Source: Casuarina equisetifolia
Taxonomy: Eukaryota; Streptophyta; Magnoliopsida; Fagales; Casuarinaceae
Length of the DNA: 64,000 bases
Direction: 5' to 3'
Assembly (NCBI GenBank): GCA_028551475.1
Contig: CM052361.1
Coordinates: 16,743,274-16,807,273 of the forward strand
A model generated the notes under the pieces. It was not told the DNA's origin and searched no databases. It worked only from the letters and a program-made list of their open reading frames with translations. Shown in pieces: positions 11,450 to 24,010 of the stretch. The position numbers and the translations under genes were made by a program. Position 1 is the first letter of the stretch, and each line of letters starts with the position of its first letter.

Positions 11450-13480
11450 CTTCCATTGTGTGACAACTTCCAACAATTCAAAGAATATTTTTTAGGAAAA
11501 TAGCTAGGACTTTTGCAAAAGGAAAATCATATTTTAAAGAGATAGAGTATGAATTTTGGAGATGGAGGATGAATAAAATTGATGAAGGATAGGAAATTTT
11601 TGTTTGAAATTTAAAAAAAAAAAAAAAAAAAGCTCAAAATGGAGTAAATAGATAGAAGAAAATGACATAAGGGACTTGATTATCAATGGGATCAACAAGG
11701 AAGAATTTAAAATTAGTATGATTCATGAGAATAACAACAAGAATGGAAACAAGCTATCACAAGGCAATATATTAGTATGTTCTTTCTACTATTTATTAAG
11801 GTTTTATGGAAAAGGAAAAGAAAACAGAGGGTAAAATCAAATGTGATCCAATTCTAGTGAAAAGAAACTCTAATTCTACTATCAACATGGAAAACTTTCT
11901 AATAGGAAGAAAATGGTTTTGGGTTCTAGAATTTGTTAGTACAAAATTGATGGGTTGTGATGGAGAGACAAAGGAAAGTTTGAAGAAATGATATTGCTGT
12001 CAAATGGATGTTTGCTGTCGAATGGCTATGAAGAAGATGAGTCCACCTTGGGAGTTATAAATTGGGAAGAAAATATTCAAAAAGAAAAGATAACACCCGA
12101 GAACTTACAAACAATCAAAAGATAAATTCATTGAAGTTCTTCCTCTACAACAAATCCATCAAAATTGCAACATCTCTAAAAATTCGTACTTTACTGCTTT
12201 AATGTTATTATTAGGTGTTGTGATCACTTATTTAATTCTTACACTCCTAGCAACTACAGTGTATTGTATTTTTATTCACTACTGAATTGTGGTGGATTGA
12301 AAATTAATCTCTTAAAAGAAATTGGATATAAGAGTGATTGACTCTTGTAAAAAACTCTAAAGAATAGTGGAACAAGTTTTTTAACCGCACTAGTTAAAAG
12401 GTGACAATAAATGGAGGCAATTGTTCTTGGGGCAAATCTTTTAACAAATTCTTTTGAGTTTGTGGTATTTTTTATGTTTTATTTATTGATAATTGTTAGA
12501 AAACTAAAAATTAGGAATATAATCACAACACCTTGATTGATTAAGGAGGTTAGAGTCCTAAACTAAGCTTCTGCTTCATTCACGATTTCTAGAATGTTCT
12601 TTGACGAGGCCATTTCCCCTAATCTACTACGAACATAGACAACGCTCTATCGGGCCTCTAGCCCTTGGCCCATAGCCACTAACAAAACCCGTTGACACAA
12701 CCCACAGCCCATCTAACCTGCAACTAATACAAAACCATACAAATAAGATAATACTGCAGCAAGGTAACAACTTGATAGTCCAAACAAATAAAGCATCCGG
12801 ACAATTTAAAGATTTTTTTTTTTCAACCTCTTATTTAACAAGCCCTAGTTCGTCGACACTGCTTAAAAATCTAATTTACCTCATATATTGTGGTAACATA
12901 AAAGATTACAAGAAAATAATGGTTTCAAACAGAACAAAATTAGGGAGTTTATGATTTAAGGTCTTGTCTTGGTCGACAATTCAATGGAAGAAGGTCGGAG
13001 GATTTCTCTTAATTTTTTGAAAGTTCTTGAGAACTCTGTTACCAAAAAGCAAACACTACTGTACATCTCGCAAAAGCCAAAAGAAATAAATCACCGATGA
13101 AACGACGTTAAAGCAAATATTGCAATAATATAGAGACCAAACCAAGCACCCTAAGTATTGCATGAGGGTATGAGCAAGACCAACTTCAACATTGCTAGCA
13201 CAGATTGAGTGTACTAAAGAATATCATTCAACATGAATTTTCATTAAGGGTCGGTTATAGGTAAAATCTGAAAAGAAAACATTAAAACATACAATAATCA
13301 TATCAGGTAATCAAAATTTACATCATTAATAATCTCTTAGTAGTCTCTGTTATTTAGAACCATTAAAATATATATATATATATATATATTATACATCTTT
13401 TTGTACTTCTACTCAAAAATAGTTAAGTTAACTACTAAAATTTTTTTTGTACAAATACAATTATTGTGGTGTCTACAGAC
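11450..13480. other. Gene-free AT-rich stretch
   Basis: No supported gene. Open frames at 11806-11991 and 12772-12954 lack recognisable domains. The stretch contains a poly-A run near 11605-11625 and a (TA)n microsatellite at 13369-13389, and probably more eroded repeat DNA. Confidence 0.6.
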
Positions 13481-13500
13481 TCTTGTAAAATCTTGATGCG

Positions 13501-13650
13501 GGCCCAACTATTTTTGAAGCCCAACCCATTGGGCTGACAAAATACGTTCATAATCTCTTATGGTGACCCTGAACACATCAAATCTTAACTCCTCGAGATA
13601 TTTAACTGCTTAAAATGCGGCTTCTTAATTCTTTTACCCTCTTAGGGTTT
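13501..13650 (+). promoter_or_regulatory. RPL32 promoter: three site II motifs and a telo-box
   Basis: Three site II elements (TGGGCC/T in either orientation) occur in 35 bp: GGCCCA at 13501-13506, AGCCCA at 13518-13523 and TGGGCT at 13530-13535. A telo-box in reverse, TTAGGGTTT, lies at 13642-13650, probably near the transcription start or in the leader. Paired site II and telo-box motifs are well known in promoters of plant ribosomal-protein genes, where they link transcription to cell proliferation. This fits the gene directly downstream. Confidence 0.75.
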
Positions 13651-13788
13651 TCAGAGCCCGTGGCAGCGTTGAGTTCACCGCCCGTGAGTCTCTCTCTGTT
13701 AAGATTTATTTTTTCTGTTTGTGCATTCGTATATGTGTCGACCGACCACTCAGTTTATGCTAACTTGAGTGTTCATGATACAGAAACA

Positions 13789-16700
13789 ATGGCTGTTCCT
13801 TTGCTGACGAAGAAGATTGTTAAGAAGCGTGTCAAGCAATTCAAGCGGCCACAAAGTGACCGAAAAATTTCTGTGAAGGTTGGTTTTATAACTAAGTATA
13901 AACGTGTTAGCTTAATGTGGCGAGAATAGTTAATTTGGCTGTCCTAATTGATCTGTATCTCTTTTGTCGTTGATTTAAATCGCCAAAATTTTTGTAGGGT
14001 TACTTGATTCTACTTTCAACATGTATAGGTTATTTATTGCATGATGACCAGTTGGTTTAATCTAATGTATTAAGCATTGTGGTTCTGTAATTAGACGCCT
14101 CTTGAAATCCTGGGGGATTTCGTGTACATCCTCCTTAGCAAGTGGTAATTTACACACTGGTTATAAACAGAGATTATCCTTTTTGAAGATATTTATCTTT
14201 GACATGTTTCCAATTAAAAGTTTTGGTTTCTATGGTTGTGGTTGTGGTTGTCTTTACTTATCTAAAGTTGTTTTAAGCTGCCGAGATTCCATTTGGAGCC
14301 TTTGCCTTTCTGATCAAGATCTAAAAAGCTGTTAGATATTGAGTAGCTTTGTTAGTAACAAGAAAACTAGTTAGTATTCACCCATAGTTTAATTACATGT
14401 CCGTCAAATCTTTCAGAAATTGGATTTTTAGTTGTATGCTTCTTCACGGGATGCTACTTAAAGAGTGTGTAGGATGCTACAAATGATTAATATTCCTTCG
14501 TAGTTTGACTACATGTTTGTGAAGCTTTTGAAAGATTAGATTTTTACTCTTATGCTTCTTCACAAAGGTGCTAATTTAAGAGTTTGTTGAGTGCCACTAG
14601 TAATTAAAAGCAATGCCTAATTCGAAAGGCAATTTCTTATGGAAGCATCCAAAGGGAATTTCTAGATGGTGATGCAAAATATTAGTTCTTCAAATCTAAT
14701 TTTCTATGTCATATCTGTGATGTTGTGAAAGATGCTCTAGAGTTTTTGATGCACAGCATCTGTTGCGAAGTAGGTCTCTTAATTCTAGTTGGAAGGCACT
14801 GGACAGTGATGGACTAGCCTGTTACATGATTCAAAAACAGTATGTTGTATTTGCATGTAGTGAATGGTGCCCTGGGGCTTTTGATGTTTGACATTTGTTA
14901 GACAGCTGAACTCAACTTCTTGTCAGAAGGCACTGCATAATACAGCTATATGAGTCGGGTTCACTATGGTTTATTGCAATGTAGTGAAAGATGTTCTAGA
15001 GTCTTTGACGCAAGGGATTTGCTTGAAATGTATCACTTTTGAATTGTTCATCAGATGGTACTGGTCGTCGTTATTCAAATCTTTTGCATCTTGACCCTTC
15101 TCACATTGAAAGGCAGTTCTTGAACTTTTCTGTGGATGGTGGAAAAAGTTTTGGTGATTGCGAGCAAAGCTGGTAGGATGAATGCCTTCACTTTGACCCA
15201 ATTTTTTAATATCCACAGGAGAGAGAGAGATAAAGAAAGAGGTATAGAGGTCAGGTTCAAGGTGCAATTCTTTAATTGAGATGGGTTTGGGCATGTTCAG
15301 TCCTTCAGGGTTGAGCATGAGGAACTTGAGCTTCCTAGGCAAGGTTTTAGAAGGGTTATGATTTGGACCTTGTGAGCATTCCATGCTTTCATGATGCTTG
15401 TGGATAAGGTCTTCATATCTAATGATTTATTAATTTTGGAAGCTCGTAAATAGGTCATGCAGCCATGTCATTTTGGCTTATTTGTATGCCTGCCTGTTCC
15501 TCTGTTTACTGCTTTTCTTTTTTTTTTGCTGAGTGTCACAATATTGTTTTGTGCTTTTAAGGGATGGTAGATTGAATCAATAAAACTAGATTGGAAAAGG
15601 GAAAAAGCATTCCTGACTTCTATTTATCTGACTAAAACTCTCTTTTGTTTGTTCTTTGTCTGGCATCAATATAAAAAGTTTTCTTTGATAATTCTCTTAT
15701 ACACAAAGACACCCACACGCACCTTCTTAAGGCATTCATCTTCTTTCTTTCTTATTTCATCCTTATGTGTTTAAATTAGAGGCTGCACTATTCTTGCACT
15801 GTGTCTTATTTATTGTTGAAAAATGAATATTATCTCGGAAGGTTAGGCTATAACCTTTGGTTTAGCTTATCCTTTGGAAACTTTTCGCCTTAATTATGAT
15901 AAAGCTGTTTATATTAAATGTCTAAAGCAAGAAAGGAAAAAAACAAAATGAAGCTTGATGTTTTCACCTTCCCTTGAGACATTTTTCTGTAAGTGCAAGT
16001 AATCTCTGCTACTTCATTCTTTTCTCTCCATTGCCAAAAACATAATGATTGTGAAACTAATTCTCAAACCTAGCAAAGCAGTTGATGATGGTTGCATGCT
16101 CAAAATATGGTCATGCTTCTTTTGTAGCTTCATGAAACTTATTGCCATCAGTATATGTAGTTTGACATGTCCAAGTGGCAGATGAATATGAAATATTTGT
16201 CAGAAATTATCCAATTTTATGCTTTCTGTTGTCAATAAATATCTGCCTTAAGAAATTGCATTTATAGGGTGATTACAAGACAAGATAAGGGGAACGTTGA
16301 AATTGCAATATCTATCGAATTTCAAGGATTACATTGAAACAATCAATGAGCCATGGATGAAATTGAGACTGATGTATAATTTAGGGGTCAATCAAGTTTT
16401 GATCTTCTTCATTTCACAAGGAAGCCCCATAAGAGTTACATAAAGACAGCTTCGTACCCTCTGCTTCCTTAGATTGCAAAGTCAAACAACTACACAGCTC
16501 ACAGGCAGTTTTATTAGGCCCACGAGAATGAGATGACACGCCGCCAATCTTTACCACTATCTTTATAGTAGAATAGATCTGAATGACCAAGTAGCAAATC
16601 ATAGTTGTGATTTTACTAGGGCGTTGATGTTAACTTATCTAACATACAGTAGGAACTACATTCTTGATACCCTTGGAGCTGCATATTTGGTTGAATTTGG

Positions 16701-17452
16701 CAAGGATATTTGTCATTCAACTCATATTATAGCTTATTAACCACAGTTGTAAGATTCTAGTAGTTAATTGGCTTGAATAGAAACGAAGATAAAAATCACA
16801 ACTTTTGGTTTGGTTCTGGAACTGGTCCTGTTTCTTCTTCCTGTTAGGCATTTAGACGTTGGTTTTAGGTCTCAATGGGTTTGAACATCTTTGTTTAAAA
16901 ACTTACTCGATAGGCAGTTGTCATATGTCCCGCTCAGAGGTCATGATACCCTGTTATGCTTTTGCCCGTGTTCAAAGTGGGTGTGGATACTAACATATTT
17001 TGAACACGTACATTATGTCGCAGCCAAGCTGGCGCAGGCCTAAGGGTATTGATTCACGTGTTAGGAGGAAGTTTAAAGGATGCACTTTGATGCCAAATAT
17101 TGGTTATGGCTCTGACAAGAAGACTCGCCACTATCTTCCCAATGGATTTAAGAAATTCGTTGTGCACAATGTCCAAGAGCTGGAGCTTCTTATGATGCAC
17201 AACAGGTATAAAACAGTTTCTATATTTTCAAAATGTCTAAATCTTTCCTTCTTTTTTTCCCCTTTTTCTTTCTTAGTTTACTTTTCTTACCTATTATTGC
17301 TTAACTGTTAATGCAATTTTAGGACCTATTGTGCTGAGATAGCACACAACATATCAACTCGGAAGAGAAAGGAGATTGTTGAACGTGCAGCACAGTTGGA
17401 TGTTGTTGTCACTAACAAACTGGCCAGGTTGCGTAGCCAGGAGGATGAATAA
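13789..17452 (+). CDS. RPL32: 60S ribosomal protein L32 (eL32)
   Basis: A structural protein of the cytosolic large ribosomal subunit. Coding exons are 13789-13878, 17024-17205 and 17323-17452, giving 402 nt and 133 residues, the usual eL32 length. All junctions are GT/AG and in frame. The first exon reads [18 protein letters not shown]; the second carries [17 protein letters not shown] and [20 protein letters not shown]; the third ends [11 protein letters not shown]. Basic residues throughout fit rRNA binding. The start ATG has a good context (AAACAATGG). A probable 100-nt 5'-leader intron (GTGAGT at 13684 to CAG at 13783) precedes it. Coding intron 1 is about 3.1 kb and holds internal duplications; intron 2 is 117 nt. 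The gene looks intact. Confidence 0.95.
14386..14610 (+). repeat. Tandem duplication (~116 bp) in RPL32 intron 1
   Basis: Two imperfect copies start at about 14386 and 14502. Both run AGTTT(A/G)A(A/T)TACATGT, then TATGCTTCTTCAC and an AAGAGT(G/T)TGT segment. The divergence suggests an old duplication inside the intron. Confidence 0.6.
14700..15065 (+). repeat. Three degenerate repeats in RPL32 intron 1
   Basis: Segments near 14725, 14855 and 14980 each begin with GTGAA(A/T)G(A/G)TG and run through a GAGT or GGGCT phrase, TTTGATG or TTTGACG, and an AAGGCACTG-like or TGGTACTGG-like end. Unit length varies (about 115-145 bp), so they are strongly diverged tandem copies. No coding role is evident; the minus-strand frame at 14971-15384 runs through this and has no domain I recognise. 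Confidence 0.45.
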
Positions 17453-17559
17453 GCCCGATGCTATGCTTCTGGTCAATTTGATCCTGAGTATTAGTTTTTA
17501 GGCTGTTTCAGCATTTTCTGTTCAATTTTGTCAGAATCGTTTTGTTTTGGATGACTGAG

Positions 17560-18572
17560 TATGAATCTAAACTTTATGCTGCTTGAGTCCTCTTCAACAT
17601 TATGAATCTACGATTATGTTTTCCGATGACTCGTTGTTATGTCAATCTGGTTTTTTCTACTAGATTCCGATAATCTATTTGTTCCCCGTGGCACACAAGC
17701 CTTATGGATTAATAAAATAATGTCTTCCATAGGGAAGGATAAGTAGCTCCTCTTGCTTAAAATATCTGCACAAAGAGGCCAGCCGGTTGTTCTGGTACAT
17801 CATTTCTCCTGTTGGTCATGGTTTTATGTGCAGCTGATTTACGTCGCCCAACTCCAGAAATGGATGGGCTGAGAGACAAGGGGTAGCAAATGAAGATCTT
17901 CTCTTCCTCAAACCATATACATTGTTGTTCTATCCAGATGCCTTTTCGTTTCGAAGCTTTCTGGAATAGAAGAAGGCTTAGATTTCTCATTGTTGCTCAA
18001 GCGTTGATTGGTGCTTTCCCTCCTTTGTCTTCTTTGCTAAGCAAGAAACTGAAAGCAATCAACGAACGGAACCAAACCCCCTTACGAGAATCAAATTCAC
18101 CCTCTCTCGGACAATAGCTGCCATGGAGTCTATTCAACAACTTCCTTCTTTGAAGAAATTGCGGTGGACGGGACCACGGTTCAAAAAATCATGGGATTGA
18201 TTTGGGATTTTATTTCGCTTGAAAGAGGAAACCAAATGTTATTGTCAAAATAATTAATAATATAATAGCTATTCTGATTATCAATTGTAGCATTTCTTTG
18301 TTTTACTTCAAATATAGAAATTTGATGTGAAAATTTAGATTAGTTTTCATATTTAAAACTCGCAAAAGTAATGTTAAACCCTTAAAAATAATATAGAGAT
18401 TGTTAATTTGTTAAACACTTATTTAATGAATAAATGTAATTCAATCATAGTGGATATAAAGTTCATTTCATGTGCAAGAAACAAAAAATATTGAATTCTT
18501 CATTATCAACAAAATTAATCCAATACAAAACTCTTAAAAAAGAGGAAAAAAAAAAAAAGAGCAAGTAAGAAG
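17560..18572. other. Intergenic, RPL32 3' side to RING pseudogene
   Basis: Probably contains the RPL32 3' UTR at its left end. Open frames on both strands at 17757-18117 show no recognisable domain and lack clear introns or homology. The left copy of a ~95-bp direct repeat lies at 18265-18359. Confidence 0.5.
18265..18359 (+). repeat. Direct repeat flanking the RING pseudogene, left copy
   Basis: About 95 bp sharing AATAGC(T/A)ATTCT, then TTGTAGCATTTCTTT and CTTCAAATATAGAAATTTG with 20217-20311. The copies are in the same orientation, 1.95 kb apart, and enclose the RING pseudogene. Origin unknown. Confidence 0.65.
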
Positions 18573-19217
18573 TTAAGATCCTCGCTGATGTCTGCAGGCA
18601 GCAGGCAACGGGTATCGACAGTGGGGGCAGAGGTGACTCTTCTCCAGCCACTTGACAATGCAATCTCGGTGGTAGACACGAGAGCACCGCAGCCGAATGA
18701 GTTGGAGCCCAATCTCGAATTCCTGCGTGCAAAGGATGCACTTCTCGATCTCCAATTGCTGGATGGAAGAACGAGTGGCCGGGGTAGTCCTCGCAAAATC
18801 AACGTCCATCGACTCCCTCAAAACCATATCCATCTCGTCCCGAAGCTCAATCTCCTGGCGAACCACCTCCCTGTGCATGAGGGTTACGATGATGGGACAA
18901 GCCGATGGGGCAGCGGCCTGCAACGCGATTTCTCGCAAGATCGCTCCCTGGTGTTGAGGGGGGACACCCACTTCCGATAGCAAACACATCATGTAAGCGC
19001 CACCGTCGTACAACAGAGCAGCGTGTTTGGGGACCGACAACGATCTTTGCATCGGAGGAGACCTAATATGGTCGTCGCCGGTGAATTTCAGTATTACGAT
19101 GACAACCTCATCCTGCGGTTATCGACTCCAAAGGAAGCAATCTATGATGGGTGCGCTTTGGTGGCGCGGCCACACCCTAAAGCTGAAACTGGAAGTGCTA
19201 CGGAGGTTCGACGCCAT
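18573..19217 (-). pseudogene. RING-H2 finger protein gene with premature stop and altered zinc ligand
   Basis: RING-H2 proteins usually act as E3 ubiquitin ligases, with eight Cys/His ligands binding two zinc ions. The intact frame is 159 codons (19052-18573). Its finger is near the C-terminus: C-I-L-C, then C-S-R-V-Y-H-R-D-C, then C-P-H-C. The usual C-x-H is C-S-R here (codon 18680-18678, CGT where CAT would give His), so one zinc ligand is missing. The same frame extends upstream through 55 more codons to an ATG at 19217 (MASNLRSTSSFSFRVW), interrupted only by TAA at 19121-19119. The upstream part has protein-like composition, so the original start was probably 19217 and the stop a later mutation. 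The gene has a single exon. Translation from the ATG at 19052 remains possible, but a functional RING is doubtful. Confidence 0.7.
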
Positions 19218-20216
19218 GATTGCGGGGACAACCGAATTGACGATAGACCGTAAAGACGAGAGAAGCCGTAAAGCTGAGAGAAGCCCGTAAAGAAACAGGT
19301 GAGAAACAGAATAAGCCGGCGTATCGTCTATAGGAGTTCTTACATTGACCCGGTCAGAGCTTCCTACAGTGCCAAACGGACAAGTTTCATTGGAAGAAAT
19401 AAAAGGAACGTTGGAGGAAAATATTCGTTCATATCACAATTTGAATTCGCTACAATGAACTCAACTCGGTGCTACGTGGGAAGTAATGTGAGAAATGACG
19501 CGTGAAACTTAGTCAACACCTGAGAAGACGTCGTTTATGATAAACGAATGGTAAAACGTCGTCGTTTCATGATAAATGGCCCCCACCGTCTGGATTTTCT
19601 ATCAATTGCGTGTTGGCGGCCTGCTCCCCATTAAAAGCTTCCTTGTCGACGTGGCTGCCGAAGTCTTTTTCAACGCACACGCCGCAAGAGAAAATTAAAA
19701 AAAAAAATAGAAGAATTAGAGAACAGACTTCATTCATTAACGGTCGTACTATCAATTGAAGGACTTCGTTTGGTTGAAATTGTGCTCCAAACGATTGATT
19801 TTAAAGAATGATGTAACCATTTATTTCTAAAAAGTTAATAACTATACTTTTTTAATGTTATAGTTATTTAATAATGAGACATCTCTATTTGGTGTTGGAC
19901 TTAAACCAATAATATATTTCACCCATAAGAATACAATTTCTTTTTCTTCTTTTTCTTCTTATTATTGTAATTCAAATAGTTCCTTTCGTGCTACTATTAT
20001 ATAAAAAAAATAGCATAAATAACATAAATGATATAAAAATATTCTGAATAATATATTTTACGTCATCCCATATACTATTATGTTAATAAAAAGGAATATC
20101 ATATCAAATATGGTTTATTAAATGAACCGAATTGAATTGATTACCTTTATTACATTATTAGTATTCTCAATTACAATCATAATTAACATAATTAACATCG
20201 ATGATACCAATTTATG

Positions 20217-20311
20217 AATAGCAATTCTTATAATTAATTGTAGCATTTCTTTATTTTGCTTCAAATATAGAAATTTGATGTGAAAATTTAGACTAGCTTT
20301 CATATATAAAA
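20217..20311 (+). repeat. Direct repeat flanking the RING pseudogene, right copy
   Basis: Partner of 18265-18359 with a handful of substitutions, for example TTATTTTGCTTC against TTGTTTTACTTC. Confidence 0.65.
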
Positions 20312-22613
20312 CCCTCCTCTTTGATGTTTTTGGACTGGGTTGGGAGGTAGGCAAATGGTTAAATTGAAGTTGTGTGTTTCTGGCAATCATGGTGACTTAG
20401 GCATGACAAAGCCAAAAGTTCTTCCTGCAGATTAGGTACTCTTATCCCCCACCTATTGTTTCAAAAGTAATTTAGCATTCTAGGATATAAGATGTTGAAT
20501 TTATATGCAGAGATACTGCCGAAGCATAATAGGAAGATTTCCTTGGCCACCAAAGAATGAGAGGTAAAAATTAGGAATTGAAGTTCTTATCTTATGACAT
20601 TGACATCATCAAGGAAGAGTCAACAGTTTGGTAAACACACAATGAACGCCAAAGGTTGGTGGTCTTCACGTCTTTTAATCTTTTATCCTGATTTGCCAAC
20701 CCGAGTGCACTCTCGGACTGCTTATCACGGGGCACCTTTCATATATATTCCCTTTCTAAGAGATTAATTTATAGTATAATCGTTGATCCAATACGTATGT
20801 AGTTGCATTTAATATGCACTCTTATATACTTGTATACATGCACAAGTCATAGATGGATTAGCTGTAGATGAATTAAAAGACTAATTTTAGAAAGTTAGAA
20901 AAACCATAGATCATATTATCACTTTATTTGATAGCTCAGGTAGATATCTACGAAGTAATCTCCACTTAAATGGTGGGATATCCCGCCCTTAAATATTCAC
21001 TTTACTTAACTGAAAAAATAAAATAAGCTTGTGTTGTATAAACATCCCGTAGACCCTTCTCCTTTTTTCTATTTTTTAATGTTCTAGGTATAAGTGACGA
21101 AACTTTTTTTCAATTGGTCTACTGATCCGTTGGAAACTGTAGCCAACTATTAAATTGGAGTCTTAAATTACCAAATCAACTCAAAACCGATTATTCTTTG
21201 AACATTATCCAAAAGATGGAAGAACAAAAGGCTTTGAATTTTAGAAGTGGCAAATGAAATCGTAGATGGATGGAAGGACAATTCTTATAAACCCGAAAAG
21301 TCTAAGAGCCATTTTTCGTTTTAATCATTTTTCTGAAAATTTAGAAATGTTGGTTTATGGGGATTTCCACAGCCTTCAAGGATCAAAACAAGTGGATTTC
21401 AAAGGGATTGCAAGGTCTTCTCAGCCATGGTATAAAATCGGCAATCAATGAAGATTTGAGTGCGAGAGTTTGGAACGACTACTGTGATAATGTTACCTTC
21501 CCCACGGGTAGGCCTAGTGTCTTTTGCCGCAGTTTAGACTGTGGTTAGGACTAAAAGGACAACTACAATTGAAGGAAAGAGGAAGCAATGAATGCCTTTT
21601 AAAAACAAATGGTGTCTATCTCCTCCTCCATATTCATCATGCTAGATATAGGGAATCCAAAATAACCATTTTTGACCAAATGCTATCGCTGAATGATTAT
21701 TCCGATGACTCAAAAACATATCAAGGGCTATCAAAGCCAAGACCTTGTGGAGTTGTGCAACAATTGGCCAGAAACACGGAATGGTTTTGAGAACTTGCAA
21801 CAAGCCCAACCGTCGTCAACTAAAATTGAAGATTGACGGCCATAAATTCAGCTAAAGACATCCCACTTACCATATTAAAAGAGAAATGGAAGAGTAAAAC
21901 TGGAACAGCAAGTGCAACTCAACTAAAATTGTATTAAGGGCTAAGATAATTACAACCGTGTTTAACCGTAGTACATATATTCACAGAGCAGTGTATGAAC
22001 AAATATACATTAAACAAGTCTATGACTAGTGTTGATTGGAGTAGAGGCAACGCATGCTTGCTTGGCGTGGTAGTTGTTCATCAAGGGTGTGAGTGCTCCA
22101 CAGCTGTTCGACATGGTGCTGTGAGTTCAACCGACTTGTGTCTCTTGGTGCTTGCAAGAGGTTCTTTTTCAGTGCCTTGAAATTCGGCTTTAAGAGATAT
22201 TGGGTCAAGCTGTGCCTTGAGGTTGGCCTTGTCGGCTTGTTGGGCTTGTGTTTCAGACTTCAAATGATGAGGCTCAGTAAGTTGAGACATAGACTTAGCT
22301 TTAATGTAGAACTTATATGAAAAAACCCAAACAAATAAAATTGTTGTTTTAATTTTCCCTCTGTTTTTGCTTTTAATTTTTCAACATGGTTTCAAATTAC
22401 AATCTCTAATAGTCCATTTTCCATATTTTTACTTCTCCACTTTCATTTTTTATTTTGAACCGAAGCCAAGAGTTTAGCAATAAAGTTATTGACTTATAAA
22501 CTCAAGGTGTTAATCCATTTACCCCCGAGACAAATATATAAAAAAATAAAAAATAAAAATCTACATCTTTATTTTCAAGGAAGTCAGGCATGTTTTCTAA
22601 TCCGACTTTAATA

Positions 22614-22652
22614 TTTTCTTTTCTTTTCTTTTCTTTTCTTTTCTTTTCTTTT
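22614..22652 (+). repeat. (TTTTC)n microsatellite
   Basis: About seven to eight pentanucleotide units of TTTTC/TTCTT type within a pyrimidine-rich stretch. Confidence 0.9.
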
Positions 22653-23149
22653 TTCCTCTTGCGATAACGCTGTTATGTCTTTTATTCAAATATTTGCTGT
22701 TCCGTGTGCAACCAATCAATTACCTTATTTGGTTGCTCAGCAATGATGACGATGGAAAGGCTTGATCTCTTCTTGCTTACCATTTGAATCTGTCAATAGA
22801 GCTCATTAAGTTTGAGGAATAAAAATCGCCATAAATCAGGATGACCAACCGGGTTTGCTGTAACCTATATAAATTAGGTCACGCCTTGATCCTGAAACTA
22901 AATCAGACATTAATGGTAACTCATAGTAGATACTTCCCCATTCCTTGGTTTCAAATCAAGAATTAATTATGAATTCAAACCTATATTATGAATGGCCGTA
23001 GATTTTGAATTTAAAATATTATGGGGCTTTTGGGAATAAAAGGAACATTTTGTGTACCAAAAATGTAGATAAAAAAATATAAAATATAAAATGTAGTTTT
23101 TGAATAAATTATAAAACATTTGTTGTTCATTTGACTACCTTCCATTCTT

Positions 23150-24010
23150 TTGATTTTATATGGAATCAAAGCCATTTCAATGCAATTCGATGACCCTATG
23201 GCATTAGCTTTTTTGGATTACCTCCACCCCTATTTTCCTACAATCGGGCATTACGTTACTCAATCCAGAAGTACTAAGTTTGATGACAGCAACTACATGA
23301 TCTGGAAGACTAGAATGCTACCTTATTTTCGTATAAATCATCAATAGTAGTCACCTAACACCGTGTCCAAATTTAGATTTACCAAATTAACATCTCAATA
23401 AAGGATAAATAGTTACTATGTTGGAAAACTCATTGTACTACAAATGGTTCATCAAAAATCAAATAGCACTAACTTAGATTTATAGAAACTCTTCTGATAA
23501 GGTGATTATGCAACTATTAGTATTATCAACCTCACATAAAGTTTGGAAAGCTCTAGAAGCATCCTTTGCTTGTCAAAGTGCAACTCAAGCCAACGCAATG
23601 AGAATATAGCTCCAAAGTATTGTGAAAGGTAATAAATCTGTTTGAGGTTTTCCATTTAACAAAAACTCATGCAACTAGGTTTTATGCTACTGAACTCATC
23701 TTCTCAAAAGGTGGGGTATAGACTATGTTTACCTAAAAAATGTTACTATAATTTTCTCCTTGATCATTCTATCAACTAAGAAGAACTCCTTACCAACCTA
23801 AAAAAAGAAGCATGGCTTAAGCTTACCAACTTTGAAAGAGTGAACAAAACGTAATTACAAAAGAATAGAAGAAAAAATTATGTGAAAAAAAAAAGATTAC
23901 AAAACTGATATATATGAAGAGAGATTCAATTACCTTTTTCAATTATAATGCCAAAATAGTGAAACTACAACTCAAAAAGTCAAACCATTGTGGCAACATT
24001 AAATGCCACT
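23150..24010 (+). mobile_element. Ty1/copia gag fragment (degraded)
   Basis: The first part (23150-23347) reads toward FDDSNYMIWKTRMLPYFR, the typical N-terminal copia gag motif in which a short Asp-Asp-Ser-Asn-Tyr phrase precedes Trp-Lys. After a stop the same reading direction gives VWKALEASFACQSATQANAM and then LQSIVKGNKS at about 23540-23635, typical of the central gag (UBN2-like) region. Further pieces to about 23860 are broken by stops. No protease, integrase, RT or LTR is attached, so this is a solitary gag piece. Confidence 0.7.

Larger units (their letters stand above)
19260..23145. other. Long intergenic stretch without a supported gene
   Basis: Contains the right copy of the direct repeat (20217-20311) and a partly self-repeating motif at 19525-19575 (ACGTCGTTT followed by ATGATAAA, twice). 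Overlapping plus frames at 21266-21790 have stops and no domain I can name. Frames on both strands at 21995-22320 are likewise unrecognised. A (TTTTC)n microsatellite lies at 22614-22652. Confidence 0.55.
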
